DNA from: Protea cynaroides
Taxonomy: Eukaryota > Streptophyta > Magnoliopsida > Proteales > Proteaceae
Length of the DNA stretch: 64,000 bases
Assembly: GCA_028583415.1 (NCBI GenBank)
Contig: CM053267.1
Coordinates: 29,870,902 to 29,934,901 of the forward strand
Reading direction: 5' to 3'
Shown here: positions 35,470-47,861 of the stretch, piece after piece
Layout of the letters: each line of letters starts with the position of its first letter
How positions within the stretch are numbered: the stretch's first letter is position 1
Position numbers and translations under genes: made by a program
The notes under the pieces: model-generated
The model's database searches: none
What the model saw: the letters and a program-made list of their open reading frames with translations, nothing else
What the model was told of the DNA's origin: nothing

Positions 35470-36010
35470 AACTTAACTCAACTCAATCCAATCCAATCCA
35501 ATCCAATCTTATTCCAGTTAAATGGAGTCGGTTACATGGAAACTTTTTCTCCAGTTAGTCTGATCTAGTCTTTATACTATACATGTCCTTCCTCCTCACT
35601 TCTTCTAGGATCATTTTAGTTCTACCCTTTCTCTTTTAGCTAATTCAACTTGATATAAATCATTTCTTCATACTGGAATTTTCAGAAACCCTCCATTGCG
35701 TATGTCCATACCAACTTAAATGAGTTTGTCGTGATTTATTATGAATTGAAGCAACTCCTAGGTTTGCTCGAATTTGCTCATTCTTTATAGTTTTATTACT
35801 CTCCCATCTCAATGTCCTCATTTCAGCCACATTAAATTTATTAATATGTTTTTCCTTTATCAACCAACGTTATTGTTGGTTGTGCAATTGTTCTATAAAA
35901 TTTTTCTTCGAAGGAATATGTTGATCATACTTTAGATGCACCCCTCCACTTCATATATTCTTAATCTTTGTACAAGATCATCCCGTATTTCTCCTTTATT
36001 TAGTAGACGA
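35470..36010 (-). mobile_element. RTE-type LINE, 3' end
   Basis: The minus strand reads 'NKFNVAEMRTLRWESNKT' and 'RANLGVASIHNKSRQTHLSW' (35660-35863), which match the C-terminal region of plant RTE reverse transcriptases. Downstream comes the family's usual ending (on the minus strand 'CCATGTAACCGACTCCATTT') and a short tandem tail of TTGGA units (about 35480-35505) in place of poly(A). The element is 5'-truncated and decayed. Confidence 0.8.
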
Positions 36011-36145
36011 CCACATGTAAATAAAGATCGTAAATAAAAAATGATGGTGTAACAATGCTAATATATAGACGATGAGAGCATGGAAGAATATGTAAGCACT
36101 AGGAAAAGAAAAGAAATGAAAGGTATGAGTAATGCAATTACCAAT

Positions 36146-36334
36146 GGTTCCGTATGTTTTGACGTAAAATTTTGCAATGTTAAAAAAATTTCCAATATTG
36201 TTTGTTTTCAAGAGGTAAATTATAGTGATCTCTAAGAAAGGGAAAAAGAAAGTTCATCTTAATTTCTTTTACCTCTTAGAAATAAGCATTCTAATTTTTT
36301 TAATATAAAATTTTACATCAAAACAAATAAAACC
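36146..36334. mobile_element. Small MITE
   Basis: A 189-base element with imperfect terminal inverted repeats (GGTT..GTATGTTTTGACGT and inverted GGTTTTATTTGTTTTGATGT) and AAT on both sides. The family is uncertain. Confidence 0.5.
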
Positions 36335-36384
36335 AATGGGGAGAACAAAAGATGGAGAGATCAAAGAAATTAAAATGGAAAAGA

Positions 36385-36505
36385 CAAAGAACAAATATAA
36401 GAGGGCCAGCATTCTACGAAGGTGCCGTGGCTTGCCCAACAGTAAGAGCATTATTATTTTGGCCAAGTTCTTAGGTTCAAATCACATTGCCTTCCTTGTT
36501 TTTCT
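36385..36505 (+). other. Possible tRNA-derived SINE
   Basis: A short segment containing 'gtggcttgcccaacagtaag' and, 45 bases on, 'ggttcaaatcacattgcc', loosely like RNA polymerase III A and B boxes. No poly(A) tail or target duplication established. Confidence 0.25.
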
Positions 36506-39500
36506 AATCCTCCAACCACACATTTTCTCATAAAAGAGATTGATATGTATAGAAAGTGAACTAGGAAACATGGAATATATATATCTTATCAGTTTATAAC
36601 TACTCTTTGAGAGTCTGATAAGTTTATTGTGAAGATTCATGAACCGTGTAAATGTTGGCCATAGAACTCAACCACCGAAAAAAAAAATGTAAGAAAAGAG
36701 AAAGAAATTTTTGGGTCTCAAAAGTCGAGCCCAGTCGTCTAAAACCATAAATATATGAGCCATGGCTTTAGCTATAGTGGAAAGGCATTGAACCAGCTCA
36801 AGTCCAGACTATAGGTATATCAATTATGTGGAGAGGAAGCAGATTAAAGCATAATGTCAACCATGTTCTATGAGCAGTCCCAGGAACTGGGAGCAGACAC
36901 TGTAAGTGAGGGAATTCTACCGTCAAAAAACGAAAAGAATAGGTAGTATTCGAAAATTTTGAAGGCAAAGGTGGATCAATGATGTGTAGGAAGAAAAAGC
37001 AAGATAAACCTACTGAAGTGCTTTTTCAGGATCAACTGTGAATTAGGTAGCAAAAGAAAGTATACGATAAAAATTACCAGAAAAGCCAAAGTGGTAAGAA
37101 GTGATGAGCATCAGAGCATGGAACTGGGTTGGCATCCTTTCCTTTCACCATCGGCATAATTTAATATCATAAAAAGAATACATGTCCTACAAAAAACACA
37201 ATAGTGGAGTTTTAGGGTGCACACAGCTAAAGGAAACTAAGCCTGGCCCACTTCGTTAATTTTTATTTTTATTTTTTTTGGAGGGGGGACTCCAGTGATG
37301 TGTGCAAGACTGTGCAGGGTTTGAGGCTGAATATGAAACCTCGAAACTAAATAGACAGGGACAAGACCTTGTTGTTAGGGTTAGGCATGGGCTGTCTGCC
37401 CTTCCTTAGGTCAGGTTGGGCATCGGAACTCTAAGCAAGACTGAGCTCCATAATTACAATTCCATATGATATGGCTAAGAAATTTCACTCATTTTTTTCC
37501 CTTTTTATTTTTTTATTTTTTCCTTCTTAAAGATAAGGAGATAATAATAAGTGGGTGTATCCCAGGAGAAGGCCGGTTGTTTTGCCCGTATAGTTACCTT
37601 CTCATTGATCCATCATTGTCTATATTCAGTGAATTCTACACCTCTGTGGACGTCTGTGGATTCGAAAGTCGGAAAGTATCTAAGCTTGTTTCGCATTTAG
37701 CTTAACCTTATTTGATTGGTTCAAAATATCCAATGGCTTCTATATATATGGGGTTTAAATTTTATGGACAGAAAATGAAAAAGTTCTAACATCAAGTTTC
37801 AGCTAAACAGACTTGGTAAAGAGACAAAATAAAGTTTTTTAATAACCAAATAAAAATTATATTGAAGGATGCACATTATGACAGGGACTATGAAAAGGAT
37901 GTCCGCAATACAAATTAAAGGATATATGATTGAACTTGAATTTAAATTTTAACACTTGACTAATCCAAACCTTTGTCCTATCTCTCTCACAATCGAAATT
38001 ACCAAGCATCCTACCACATACATTGCAAAACTAGCTAGGTAAACTATCAAAGAAACTATTTGGAGGGTAAAAAGGTTTTTGCATGGCCCAATATATAGGA
38101 AGACATTCTTGAGTGATTCAACTAATTGTGCTACTTGGGAGCAGGATTTTAAGAATCAAATTGGAATCGGCCTCAGTTAATCTTGATTGTTTGCATGTTG
38201 TGTCCGATTGAGTTACACCAAGTCCGACATATTCTGATTGGCTCTGACCTAATCTTGGATGATTTCGGCCGATTCTGGGATGATTTGAATTGGAAGCAAG
38301 TGAAAACGATGGAGACTAATCACATACTGTATTACTAGTTTTTAAACCTTGCATGGAATGCCCATGTATTAAACTTTGACTCAAGTCCAATCATATACAT
38401 TTCCTAGTATTTTCATTCATTTATTTGTTTCAATCATTGATTAAAGGGATTTTCTTTTTGAAACCTTGACGGTACCAAGTAATTTGTAATCTTATTTACT
38501 GTCTTCTTGGCATAACAAATTTGTTCACTTTTCTTTCAGTATTGAAGGTAAAATTTTGTTATTTCACATATACAAACTTGTGTGAGACAATAGCAATTCT
38601 TGAGAATGACAAATTATTTTGTAAACACATTTATATGAATGGCCAACGGCCTAGGGGATGGGATCTAACTTCAGGAATAAGGAGGGGAGACAACTACAAA
38701 TAAACTACTGTAAGATAAGAGTGGGGATCAAGAGTCGGAAGCACGACCTCCCCACTGGTCTGCACTCAACCGCAAGAGCCAGGCCCATTGGGCTAACAAG
38801 CAGTCCTCGTAAACATTTTTTTACCCTCGAGAAATTTTTGGAAATAAGACAGAAATCGAAAGAAGTTTGCATATTTGAAGTACACTTATATAGAGGTGTA
38901 CCATGATGGTCCTTTTTCTAGAAGATTCTTTTGTAATGTATTTTTTAATTAATAGTCTATATTTACCATATAGTCATAGTCTAGAATGAAACTTGATGTT
39001 TGACTAGTACCCTAGCCATAATACTTCCTGCCATATATGTTAGATAATAGGGTTGTATACTTGGATGTAATGTCTTTTTTATATATGCAAGCAAGAAACA
39101 ATTGATTCTTTTTTCCGCACTATAGGGCCTGAGAAGGGAGATAGGGACTAAGTTTGGGGGGAAGATTCAAACACAAGACCAAGCCTCCAATCCTACAGGA
39201 ACAAACAGGGAGCAAAGGAATCAACTGCCATGAGACTTGGTGGATTCTAATACTTCTAAGGGAAAGGGATCAACAACTTACCAATATAAATTGGTATCTC
39301 TCATATCAACTCAATGGATGTGTGGAAAAGAGTGTCACAAGATTCATATATAGAGTGGACCATATGATAGGGAGGAGAGAGAGTGTCAGGGAGGTACGTG
39401 TGAGAGGCTGAGAGGCCATTCATTATCGATAGTGTGCATGTTGTTTTCCTACTTTTAGTCAACAGTTTTAATACTCGAGATCCTGGTCTATTGAACTATC

Positions 39501-39584
39501 TCGGGTTGGGTCAATCGCCCATCCCGCCCAATTCTAACCCATCCAAGGTGTAAATTGGGGCAAGTCAGAGTCAAACAACTTATT
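36506..39584. other. Unassigned intergenic DNA
   Basis: About 3 kb without a gene, RNA or classified transposon that I can support. Open frames are short and lack family resemblance. Confidence 0.4.
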
Positions 39585-39587
39585 TTA

Positions 39588-39825
39588 AGCAGTGTTTGGT
39601 ATGCAGTTTTGGAATGCATTTTGGGTCAAGAACACATTTTGAAATTACCAAAATAGTGTTTGGTTATCCATTCATTCTCGTTCTTGGAACATGGAATGTG
39701 TTAGAGAAAGTGGCTCATTCTGAAACGTCTCTTTAACTCATTCTGCATTCTAAGCCCATAACAGAAATGTCTTGCTCTTTAACCTCATTATCATTCTATA
39801 TTAAGAATGCATAGCAAACGCAACC
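39588..39825. mobile_element. Tourist-like MITE
   Basis: 238 bases, TTA on both sides (39585-39587 and 39826-39828), with terminal sequences containing GTGTTTGGTATGCA and inverted GCGTTTGCTATGCA. Same family as 58669-58941 ('attctcgttcttgga.catggaatg' in both). Confidence 0.7.
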
Positions 39826-39898
39826 TTAGTATATCAGATTCCTTGGGATTCCTCGGCTAAAATAATATCATCTATCGGCATAATGGAGTCCGGATTAC

Positions 39899-40840
39899 CT
39901 GCACTTACTGGAAGAGTAATTACTCTTCTAATACTCTCTTTGGACGACAAGTGTCCCATGAAGTTAACAGTGCTAATTTTCGTTAGTTAATTAAATTCTA
40001 TTTTTTTTAATTCCTTTTATTTAAGTAATTGATTTGATGAATTGGCAATCACGTTTTTTAGGTAAGTAATCTATTAGAATAAAACTCTTAACCATTTTTA
40101 AGGTAAGTAAATCAATTAGAAATAAAACTCTTAACGATTTAAAAAAAATAGAGATAAAACTCTAATAAAACTCACGATTACTATTAGAAATAAAACTCTT
40201 AACCATTTCTTGGTGTTTGGCCCTTTCCAGCAGAAGTTTGTCCTCATAATCAATTGCAAGCAAAAACAGAAATGGTAAAGATTGGTAAAGAGTGATGCAT
40301 GCAAGAAACAAAGATAAGCAAAGAGGAAGTAATGGATAAAAGAAAATAGAAATTCAAAAATAAATAATAAAAAAACAAATTAACTCCGACACAAAATCTG
40401 AAGAAAAGTGTTTTTTTTTTTCTTCTATTGAGATAAAGCTCTGTTGAATTAAAATAACAAAATCTAAAAAAAAAAAAAAGAATTGAAGAGAGAGAGAAAA
40501 GGGAAATCACATTTTTTTAATGGGATACAACTCTAACCGTTAGTTTTATTAGAGTTTTATCTCTAAGTTAAGAGTTTTATTTCTAATAGATTACGGTTTT
40601 TTATAAAGCTCTAATCGTGAGCTTTATTAGAGTTTTATCTTCTATTTTTTTTTAAATCGTTAAGAGTTTTATTTCTAATAGATTATTTACCTAAAAAAAC
40701 GTGATTCCCAATTCATCAAATCAATTATGTAAATAAAAGAATTAAGAAAATAGAATATAATTAGCAAACCGAAGTTAACACTGTTAACTCCATGGGACAC
40801 TTGTCATCCAAAGAGCATATTGCTCTTCTAGTACGTGCAG
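39899..40840. mobile_element. Long-TIR non-autonomous DNA element
   Basis: 942 bases with inverted arms of about 280 and 230 bases (39899-40178 and 40609-40840). Both arms hold 'ctttgga.gacaagtgtccc', 'ttgatttgatgaattgg.aatcacg' and repeated 'agaaataaaactcttaac'. The arms begin with CTGCAC.TACT.GAAGAG. There is no transposase and no clear target duplication. Confidence 0.75.
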
Positions 40841-41080
40841 ATGGTTCGAACTCTGTATAATAGATGTCTTGTGACATTTGGAAAATTAACAGATCCTTGT
40901 GACAATAATAATTTGCTTTATCACCCTATCATTATTAAGGAAAAGATACTCTACCACATAGGTGGAGACAGAGCAAGCACTAATCATTAACCTAGCTAGG
41001 AACAGCTAGCACGAGCTACCAAACTCCGCATGTCGAATATCATAGGTCGGATCAATTAGTGATGCACCTGTCTCATGTTA

Positions 41081-41304
41081 GGGATTCAAATCCTCTCCTC
41101 CCAGAGATTCAGGAGAAGGGGCGATGGCCTGGATGGCAACACTTGGGGCTCGAGTGAATCTAAGCCCTCCATCCGAGCTGACACTGAGCCGACAAGTTGA
41201 GCCGACAGATGGTCGGCTCGGATTCACCCGAGCCCCATATGTCGGTCATCCAATGGGGGCGTCTCTCTCCTCCCGAATCACTGGGAGGAGAGGATGTGAA
41301 TCCC
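41081..41304. mobile_element. hAT-like MITE
   Basis: 224 bases with ends GGGATTCAAATCCTCTCCTC and inverted GGGATTCACATCCTCTCCTC, flanked by TCATGTTA (41073-41080) and TCATGCTA (41305-41312): an 8-base duplication with one change, as expected for hAT. GC-rich interior, no protein. Second copy at 11600-11866. Confidence 0.8.
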
Positions 41305-41312
41305 TCATGCTA

Positions 41313-42887
41313 GCTAATCGTTTCTTTACCATTATTGCTCCTAACTTGTCCACGTCACATTGGTCAAGCTAAAAGGCATCACCAGAAAATCGAAAGCAAC
41401 CATATCAAGTGACACAAATATCGAGTGACACAAAGTAGTCTTTGCCTCATCACCCTCAGCAATTCAAACCACGGGGATTGATAGATGATTCTCAGCATAT
41501 AGCATATCAACGGCATCAAGATCGAACCCCTTCCTTTTTGGGAAATTCTTGTTGTCGCCATGTTTGGTGACAAATGCATTCTAACCATGGCTCTCATTTA
41601 GCCATGTGGAGCCACACGGCATATTTGAGTCTCAAATTCAATTAATTTCCCTTCCATATAATGTTATATCTTCCTATGTATGTCTATACATCCCTCTACA
41701 TACATAGGCCCTCTTTATAATTCTAAAAAGTTGACTTTGCAATGTCTATATATTGGAGTTGTTGAAACTAAGGATTTTTTTTTTTTTCAACTTTATGAAG
41801 AAAGAATAGAACAATTAACCAATCACATAAGCACCCATAAAAACATAATTCAAATAAAAGGGTAAAAAAGTCTAATTGGAAAATCTAATTGTAACCAAAA
41901 TTGGTTAAAAGGCAATTGAAATATTACTTTTTTTACTTTGAAGTATAATACTTTTTTTTTCAATGAGAGTACTAAATTATCACTTTACATCTGTATTTGA
42001 AAGAACGGACAAAACAATAACAACTTGAAAATAACACAATGACATATCATTTTTAAATTATTTTCAAAACCCATGTTACCTTCTAATTAAATAATATTTT
42101 AAAATAAAATAAAAAAACAATTAAAAGAAAATTATAATTATATTTCTGATCAATTCTGGGTCACAACAAGTTGTATCCAAATCTAATTCCAATTCCTTAT
42201 ATTTAGTTGCTTGGAATTTAAGGAAACATTGCCAATATATAACATTCTTTATATGATGAAAAGCATATGATAAGACATTGAAACGGAAAAAACAAAGACA
42301 TGATGATATGACCAAGTCTTTATTTTATATACACATATAGAAGAAGAATATGATCCAATCTCATTATAATTGTGAGGAATCTACAATGAATTTTTGTTAA
42401 AACTTGTTAAAAACTCCTTCCGATTTCCTTTTTATAGAGAAGCTCTAGTAAATGGTTGTCAACCATGCATGAACAGTTTGTGTTAGATCATGACAAAGTG
42501 AAGAGCTAACATCTACCATTATTAAGTCATTTGTATATATGTGGAAGCGTCTTTCCTATTAACTTCAGACCCAGGTCGGAACCCACCATGTATAACCGAT
42601 TTTAGCAGCAAGGCAGCTTTCTTCACTCACTAAATATTGCACGAAAAATTGGAATAGATGGGTACTAGTAGCCACCTTTCTCCCACATGAAGAAGAACAT
42701 ATTAATTACTAAAGGAACCTTTTGTCAAAGGGGTTGGTTCAGTCCAGTCTCTTTTCAATTTTAATCACATGTCTAAAATCTAAATAATATTGCATCCAGT
42801 TTTGCCATATAGAGAATTTGATAAAGCTGAAGTTTTGTATACCCTGTTTACAGATCAAGTCTCTGCTTAAAAGAGTTTGTTAAGATC
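41313..42887. other. Unassigned AT-rich DNA
   Basis: No supported feature. A minus-strand stretch at about 41390-41590 reads coding-like in places ('KRKGFDLDAVDMLYAENHL') but is broken and not assignable. Confidence 0.35.
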
Positions 42888-43063
42888 CGGTTTGTTTTGT
42901 TATAAAAATTTTGTGAAAATGATATTAAAAAAAATAAATTCTCCATATGAAATCTTCTATGTTTTTAATTTTTTTTTTTTTGCATTTTACATTGAAACAA
43001 ACAAAGGAAAATTTATTTTATAGAAAATTTTTTCTTTTTTTCTTTACGAAAACAAATGGAGCC
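42888..43063. mobile_element. Possible small MITE
   Basis: Ends contain CCGGTTTGTTTTG and inverted GGCTCCATTTGTTTTCG, with an AT-rich interior, similar in style to 36146-36334. The inverted repeat is weak. Confidence 0.35.
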
Positions 43064-44547
43064 TATACAAAAAAATAAAACATTAAAAATTCTGGATTAT
43101 CAAAAGAGTATGAGATGATACAGAAATATCTGGTGCTCAACTCTCTTCTTATTAAGAAACTCACTTTTTTTTTTTTTTTTGGGGGTCATTTTGATGGTGG
43201 AGGTAAATAACATTTTTTGAAAACATTGTTCTTGACCTAGAGAATAGCAAAAAAGGTCAATTTGCATTATATGTTTTTCTTATGGTAGCTGGGATTAAGG
43301 GTTTCAATTCTAAACTAGAGGCGATAAACCGAATCAAAACCGGCCGATAAAAATCAAATTTAACTGAACCATGGGTAATTGGTTTGGTTTTGATTTTAAA
43401 GTCTAATAATCGGTTCAGTTTCTATTTTAACCAAAAAACCGTCTATTGCAAACCAATAAAATGTTAAATCGATTGAATATCTCTTATTCTCTCTTTCTCT
43501 TGTGTTTTCTCATCTCTTTAATTCTATCAAAATTTATGGACTTCCACTCTTGTAATTTATGTAGATTTTCTAACATTGGTTCCTCTCAATATGGACCGAT
43601 GGATGGGTGGATATGAGAAATGTTATGTTACTATATGACAACATAAAAAAGATACAGAATCAATTACTAATCAGTTTTGATTTAAAAAAATAAAATTAAT
43701 TAATAATTAATTAATATTCAATTTTGGTTTATGTTCAATATATCTTGAACCAAATCAAAACCAAACGGATTGATATCTTAGATGGGATGGATTGCAATTT
43801 TGGTAATAGATAGACTTCAAAGTTTCTGATCCACATGTCAAATTCCAACTCAAATGGAATTTGTGAGAGGAGAAATAAAGTACTAAAAAATTTGGTAGAG
43901 TATGATTGCGGACCAAATTTTTCTCAAACTGTTAGAAGTGTGTTAATAAAATATGTATTAAATTATTAATATTGATTAATTTATATGATAATTAATTGGA
44001 ACTAACGTCAATTAGTAGTTTGATAAATATTTTTAAATAGTCTTTTTCCCTTGAATGACGTGAGTTATCATGCCTAAGGTACTTTGTTTTTATTAAGTCA
44101 TAATGATGCATCAGTCAAATTATTTGTGGCTAAAACCCAATATTATATTTAGTATTTTTAGACTGATGAGATGATACAACAGCTTTGCTTCCCTAAAAAT
44201 TTAAGGATATGGTGGGATAAGTGAGAAATTGATATAATATTTCATGCTTGAGCTAATAATTAACATCATTCCTAGAGCTGTAAGCAGATCACATTCAAAT
44301 CTGAATGATAGTAATCGAATACACTATCATTCGGATTTGAATCTGTTTACCAATTATTCTATTTGAATCAGATCTGAAATCCACCAGACGTATAAAAAAA
44401 ACAAATTTGAATTTGAATTTTAATCGATATCCATTAAAATCAAATTCGATTCCGAATAATATATACTATATTATTTTTGAAATATATGAACAATAATAAT
44501 CATAACAAATTATAAATTTTTTCTATATTCCTCATAATTTGTCATCC
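43064..44547. other. Unassigned AT-rich DNA
   Basis: No feature supported; simple A/T-rich sequence. Confidence 0.4.
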
Positions 44548-45211
44548 TTTTTTTTCTTTTTGGTAAGAAATAGAATTATTGCATTGAAAGTGAAGGGGTA
44601 GCAAGAACCTCTCTATTACAACTGTTGGAATACTGAAGAGTGGAATTGGACCCACAAACTGTCCCTACATCAGTCAAGGCCTTCCTTGCTAAGGAGTGAG
44701 CAAATCCATTGTCCTCCCTAGAAACATAAACAAAAGAGACATTATACAGCTGTGTCAGCATTTGAACATCCTCCAAAATAGAGACAGCATGATAATGTAG
44801 CTGAGAATTCACTTCATTTAGATAGTTGATCACCTTGAAGCAATCAGACTCAACCACGATATTTCGATAGCTATCCCGAATAGTGCTGATTAAACCATGC
44901 CTAATAGCCATTGCCTCCCCTACAGCCGCTGCTGTTCCAAAGGAAAGTGTACCTGCAAAGGTCTTAAGGATATGACCATTGGAATTTCTAAGCAAATAGC
45001 CAATAGAACTCCCTCTCCCTTCCTCTCTAAAAGCCATATCAGTGTTGAGTTTAACAAAATTCAAAGGAGGAGGCTTCCAACCCACTTGCAAATTTGCTAA
45101 ACCACCTGCTCTGATGCGAGATGAACTTCCACAACTAGTTTCTCGTAAAAACTCAAAACACAGTTTTTGCTTTGCAAATAACAGTTTGGGGTGATTAGTT
45201 CTTATTTTCAA
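44548..45211 (-). pseudogene. LINE RNase H domain and 3' end
   Basis: The minus-strand frame 45211-44576 encodes the RNase H-like domain found at the C-terminus of plant L1-type LINE proteins. It starts near 'VGWKPPPLNFVKLNTDMAF' and carries the acidic positions of the fold in 'NTDMAF', 'GEAMAI' and 'VESDC', then 'EDNGFAHSLARKAL'. After the stop comes an A-rich tail on the minus strand (about 44575-44548), marking the LINE 3' end. This domain normally follows a zinc-knuckle region, here displaced upstream by two insertions. The domain itself is intact but isolated from the reverse transcriptase. Confidence 0.8.
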
Positions 45212-45246
45212 AATAAATTTTATTTCTCAAAAGCCGCTAACAGAGA

Positions 45247-45410
45247 AAGGAAATAAGAGTAACAATTTGCTAACAGGGAAAAGAAATAAGAGTAACAATT
45301 TGCTTACTGTAAGCCTTCGACATTGATCAATGATTCAAAATAGAAGGAAATAAGACTAACAATTTGCTTACTGTAAGCCTTCGACATTGATCAATGATTC
45401 AAAACAGAAC
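45247..45410. repeat. Tandem duplication inside the LINE
   Basis: A unit of about 63 bases ('taacaatttgcttactgtaa', 'ccttcgacattgatcaatga') occurs twice at about 45283-45409, with a third partial unit before it. Confidence 0.8.
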
Positions 45411-45420
45411 TCAGCCATTG

Positions 45421-46183
45421 ATCAGTGCCTCTTTGGTAACACTCTACTCCCATTCTGTTTTTGATTCGAACTCCCAGGGAGCCATTTGAGAGCCATAAAA
45501 TGTTTGGTAACACCATGTTAATTTCAGCTCCCGTGGAGTCAACCGGTTCAAAAAATGACTCTCAGAGCCAAAATTTGAGAGTAAAAAATGCTTGTTTTTC
45601 CAGAGCCGAAGCCAAAAGAGATAGTCGAAAATTGGAGTCATAGCCCACTACTGCCACCACCCCCACCATCCACCACCCATTACCCACCGCTGCCACCACC
45701 ACCATCGCCACCACCACCTCGGCCGCCGCCACCACCACCACCACCACCGCCACTGCTTCCTCCGCCACCGACACCACCACCACCACTCCAGCCACCACCA
45801 CCCACCACCACCACTGCAGCCACCGCTGCCACCACTACCTACGACCCACCACCACCGCCACCACCACCCACGACCCACCACCACCACCATTGCCACCACT
45901 ACCACCACTGCCCACCACCCACCACCCACCGCCACCGCCACCACTGCCCACCACCCACCACCCACTACCACCGCCACTACCAGCACCAGATCTAGAATCT
46001 ATTCCAGATTCATTTTTGCCAAACAACCTCCTGCTCTCAATGAGCTTTGGAATTGATTCCAGAGCAGCATTACCAAACAAACTCCTGCTCTCCATAAGCT
46101 CTGGGAAAAAATGGGAGCTCAAAAATGACTCCAGAGCAAAAGTCAAGAAATCAGAGTCAGAGTGTTACCAAAGAGGCACTGAT
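45421..46183. mobile_element. TIR element with (CCA)n core, inserted in the LINE
   Basis: 763 bases with perfect terminal inverted repeats ATCAGTGCCTCTTTGGTAAC. The centre is a long CCA-rich microsatellite (about 45643-45985); sub-terminal sequence is rich in 'gagagcca' and 'ctctcagagcc' motifs. No transposase. It interrupts the LINE between its zinc-knuckle part and its RNase H part. No matching target duplication could be read at the ends, so superfamily is open (Harbinger- or hAT-like). Confidence 0.65.
45643..45985. repeat. (CCA)n-rich minisatellite
   Basis: About 340 bases of imperfect CCA/CCG repeats; all long frames over it are low-complexity Pro/His/Thr or Gly/Val/Trp strings. Confidence 0.9.
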
Positions 46184-46355
46184 GAAACGCCATAGATGCA
46201 TATGTAGGCGCAATAATGGCAAAACTTGAACCCAACCAGACTGCCCTTGGAAACAGGCAAAAACGAAGAATATGTTCAGTGGTTTCGTCCACTATACCGC
46301 ATTGTCTACAAATGATATCCCCACTCAGATTTATGCAAAGCAAATTAACACCAGA
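46184..46355 (-). pseudogene. LINE zinc-knuckle (zf-RVT) segment, C-terminal half
   Basis: The minus strand reads 'LSGDIICRQCGIVDETTEHI' and 'RFCLFPRAVW', the CxxC...H...C knuckle that follows reverse transcriptase in plant LINEs. The frame continues, across the MULE at 46366-52888, from the segment at 52899. Confidence 0.75.
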
Positions 46356-46365
46356 TGGGATACCT

Positions 46366-47478
46366 GAGTCCGCATCGTCTCCTCCCAGTTATTATGGGAG
46401 GACGATGGCAACGTTCCTTTAAATCGTGACACGTGGATAAATTGAATCCCACGGTCACGATCAAATCTTCAAACAAATGATTTCCTACACATTGCAACAC
46501 TGAAAGATTAGGTTAGATTGAAATCCTCAAATCAAACCAAACCTCACTCACCCCTCTTTGAAATCGTCAATCTCTTCCCGCGATCTTCAGCTTCGACACC
46601 ATGTGAAGCGGCTGGGACACTGAAGCAGGGGCGAAGAGAGATGCGGGGGCGAAGAGAGATGGAGCCTCTGCAACTTCTTCATCTTCCTTCTTCATCCACT
46701 TCGCCACTGAAATCTCTATCGACCCTCACCCCTCTTTTTGAGTTTTAGAGCGAAGTCGGAGAGCAGAAGAGAGAAATCCACAGAGCTTCTTCATCTTCCT
46801 TCTTCATCTTCCTTCTTCATCTAACTTCTTCGTTTTCGTTCTTCATCTTCCTTCTTCATCTTCGTTTCCCCTTTGTCACCGCTGCTGGAAAAAGGAGGAC
46901 TTTTTTTTATTTTCTTCATCTTCATCTCCCCTTTCCCATTTGTCACAGCCGCTGGAAAAAGGAGGACTTTTTTGATTTTCTTCATCTTCATCTCCCCTTT
47001 TTGAAAGCTGTTGGTTTGAAGTCGAAGTTGTGAGTCCAGATCCGCAACCAGAAAGCTTCATTCCAGGTATGACTAGGGTTATTTTTCTCTGTCTCTCCTC
47101 TCTCTCTCTCATAAGTTTCGTATTTAGGGTTGTGAAAACTCCATTTATTTCCCTAAGTTTTGTTTTTGAAATTGTTGCAATGTATTGTGCATTGGTGAGT
47201 TTGGTATTTTGGTATTTAGGTATTAGGGATATCTTGTGCGGCCACACCCAAATTGTGCATTGGTGAGTTTAGGTATTTTGATATGATAGGGTTAAGGTTT
47301 CGTTTTGTTTCTGGTTATTGTTACTTGTGGGTTTGTAAGACGATTTTTATTGTTACTTGTGGGATATATTACTGAAAAGAGAAATCTCTTTAGTGTTGGA
47401 AAACTCTTAACTCATAACCGTGTTTGACATTTGATAGTTAAAGATTAAGAGTATTAGTAGTAGTAGTATGGTGGTGTT
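46366..47478 (+). repeat. MULE left terminal inverted repeat
   Basis: Mirror of 51794-52888. It contains several GAAGA/TCTTC-rich tracts and, at about 47067, a donor-like CAG|GTATGA, a candidate 5' leader splice site for the GRF gene. Confidence 0.9.
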
Positions 47479-47861
47479 CATGCAATTGTACCTGTAACAA
47501 TCTATAATCAAAGAATACCCAGTAAGAAAAGAAGAGAGGAACCCGTACCATGAGAGGGAGAGAGAGAGAAGGAGAACCGTGAGAGGGAAGAGTATGTAGT
47601 AGTAATTCTCCCCCTCACCGCTGCCCTTATTTTTAAAAATAATTGACTCAAGTTAAACTGTAACACTTCCCCTGAAGTTGGAGGTGGAGCATAGATGTCA
47701 CCAAGACCAAGCTTGGAACAATTGTTCACTGTGTACGTAACTGAGTGCTCTGCTGTTTGTTTTGTTTGTATAGCAGTTCTTGAATGTGTACATAATGGGT
47801 GTATCATGTTTTTTTTTTTTTTCGAACTTTATCTCTCTTTCCTTGTAGTTTCCTTTATGTG

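Noticed and set aside
45588..45995. 135-residue proline-rich open frame, and glycine/valine/tryptophan-rich frames on the other strand
   Set aside because: They are translations of the CCA minisatellite inside a transposon; every frame is open because the repeat has no stop codons.
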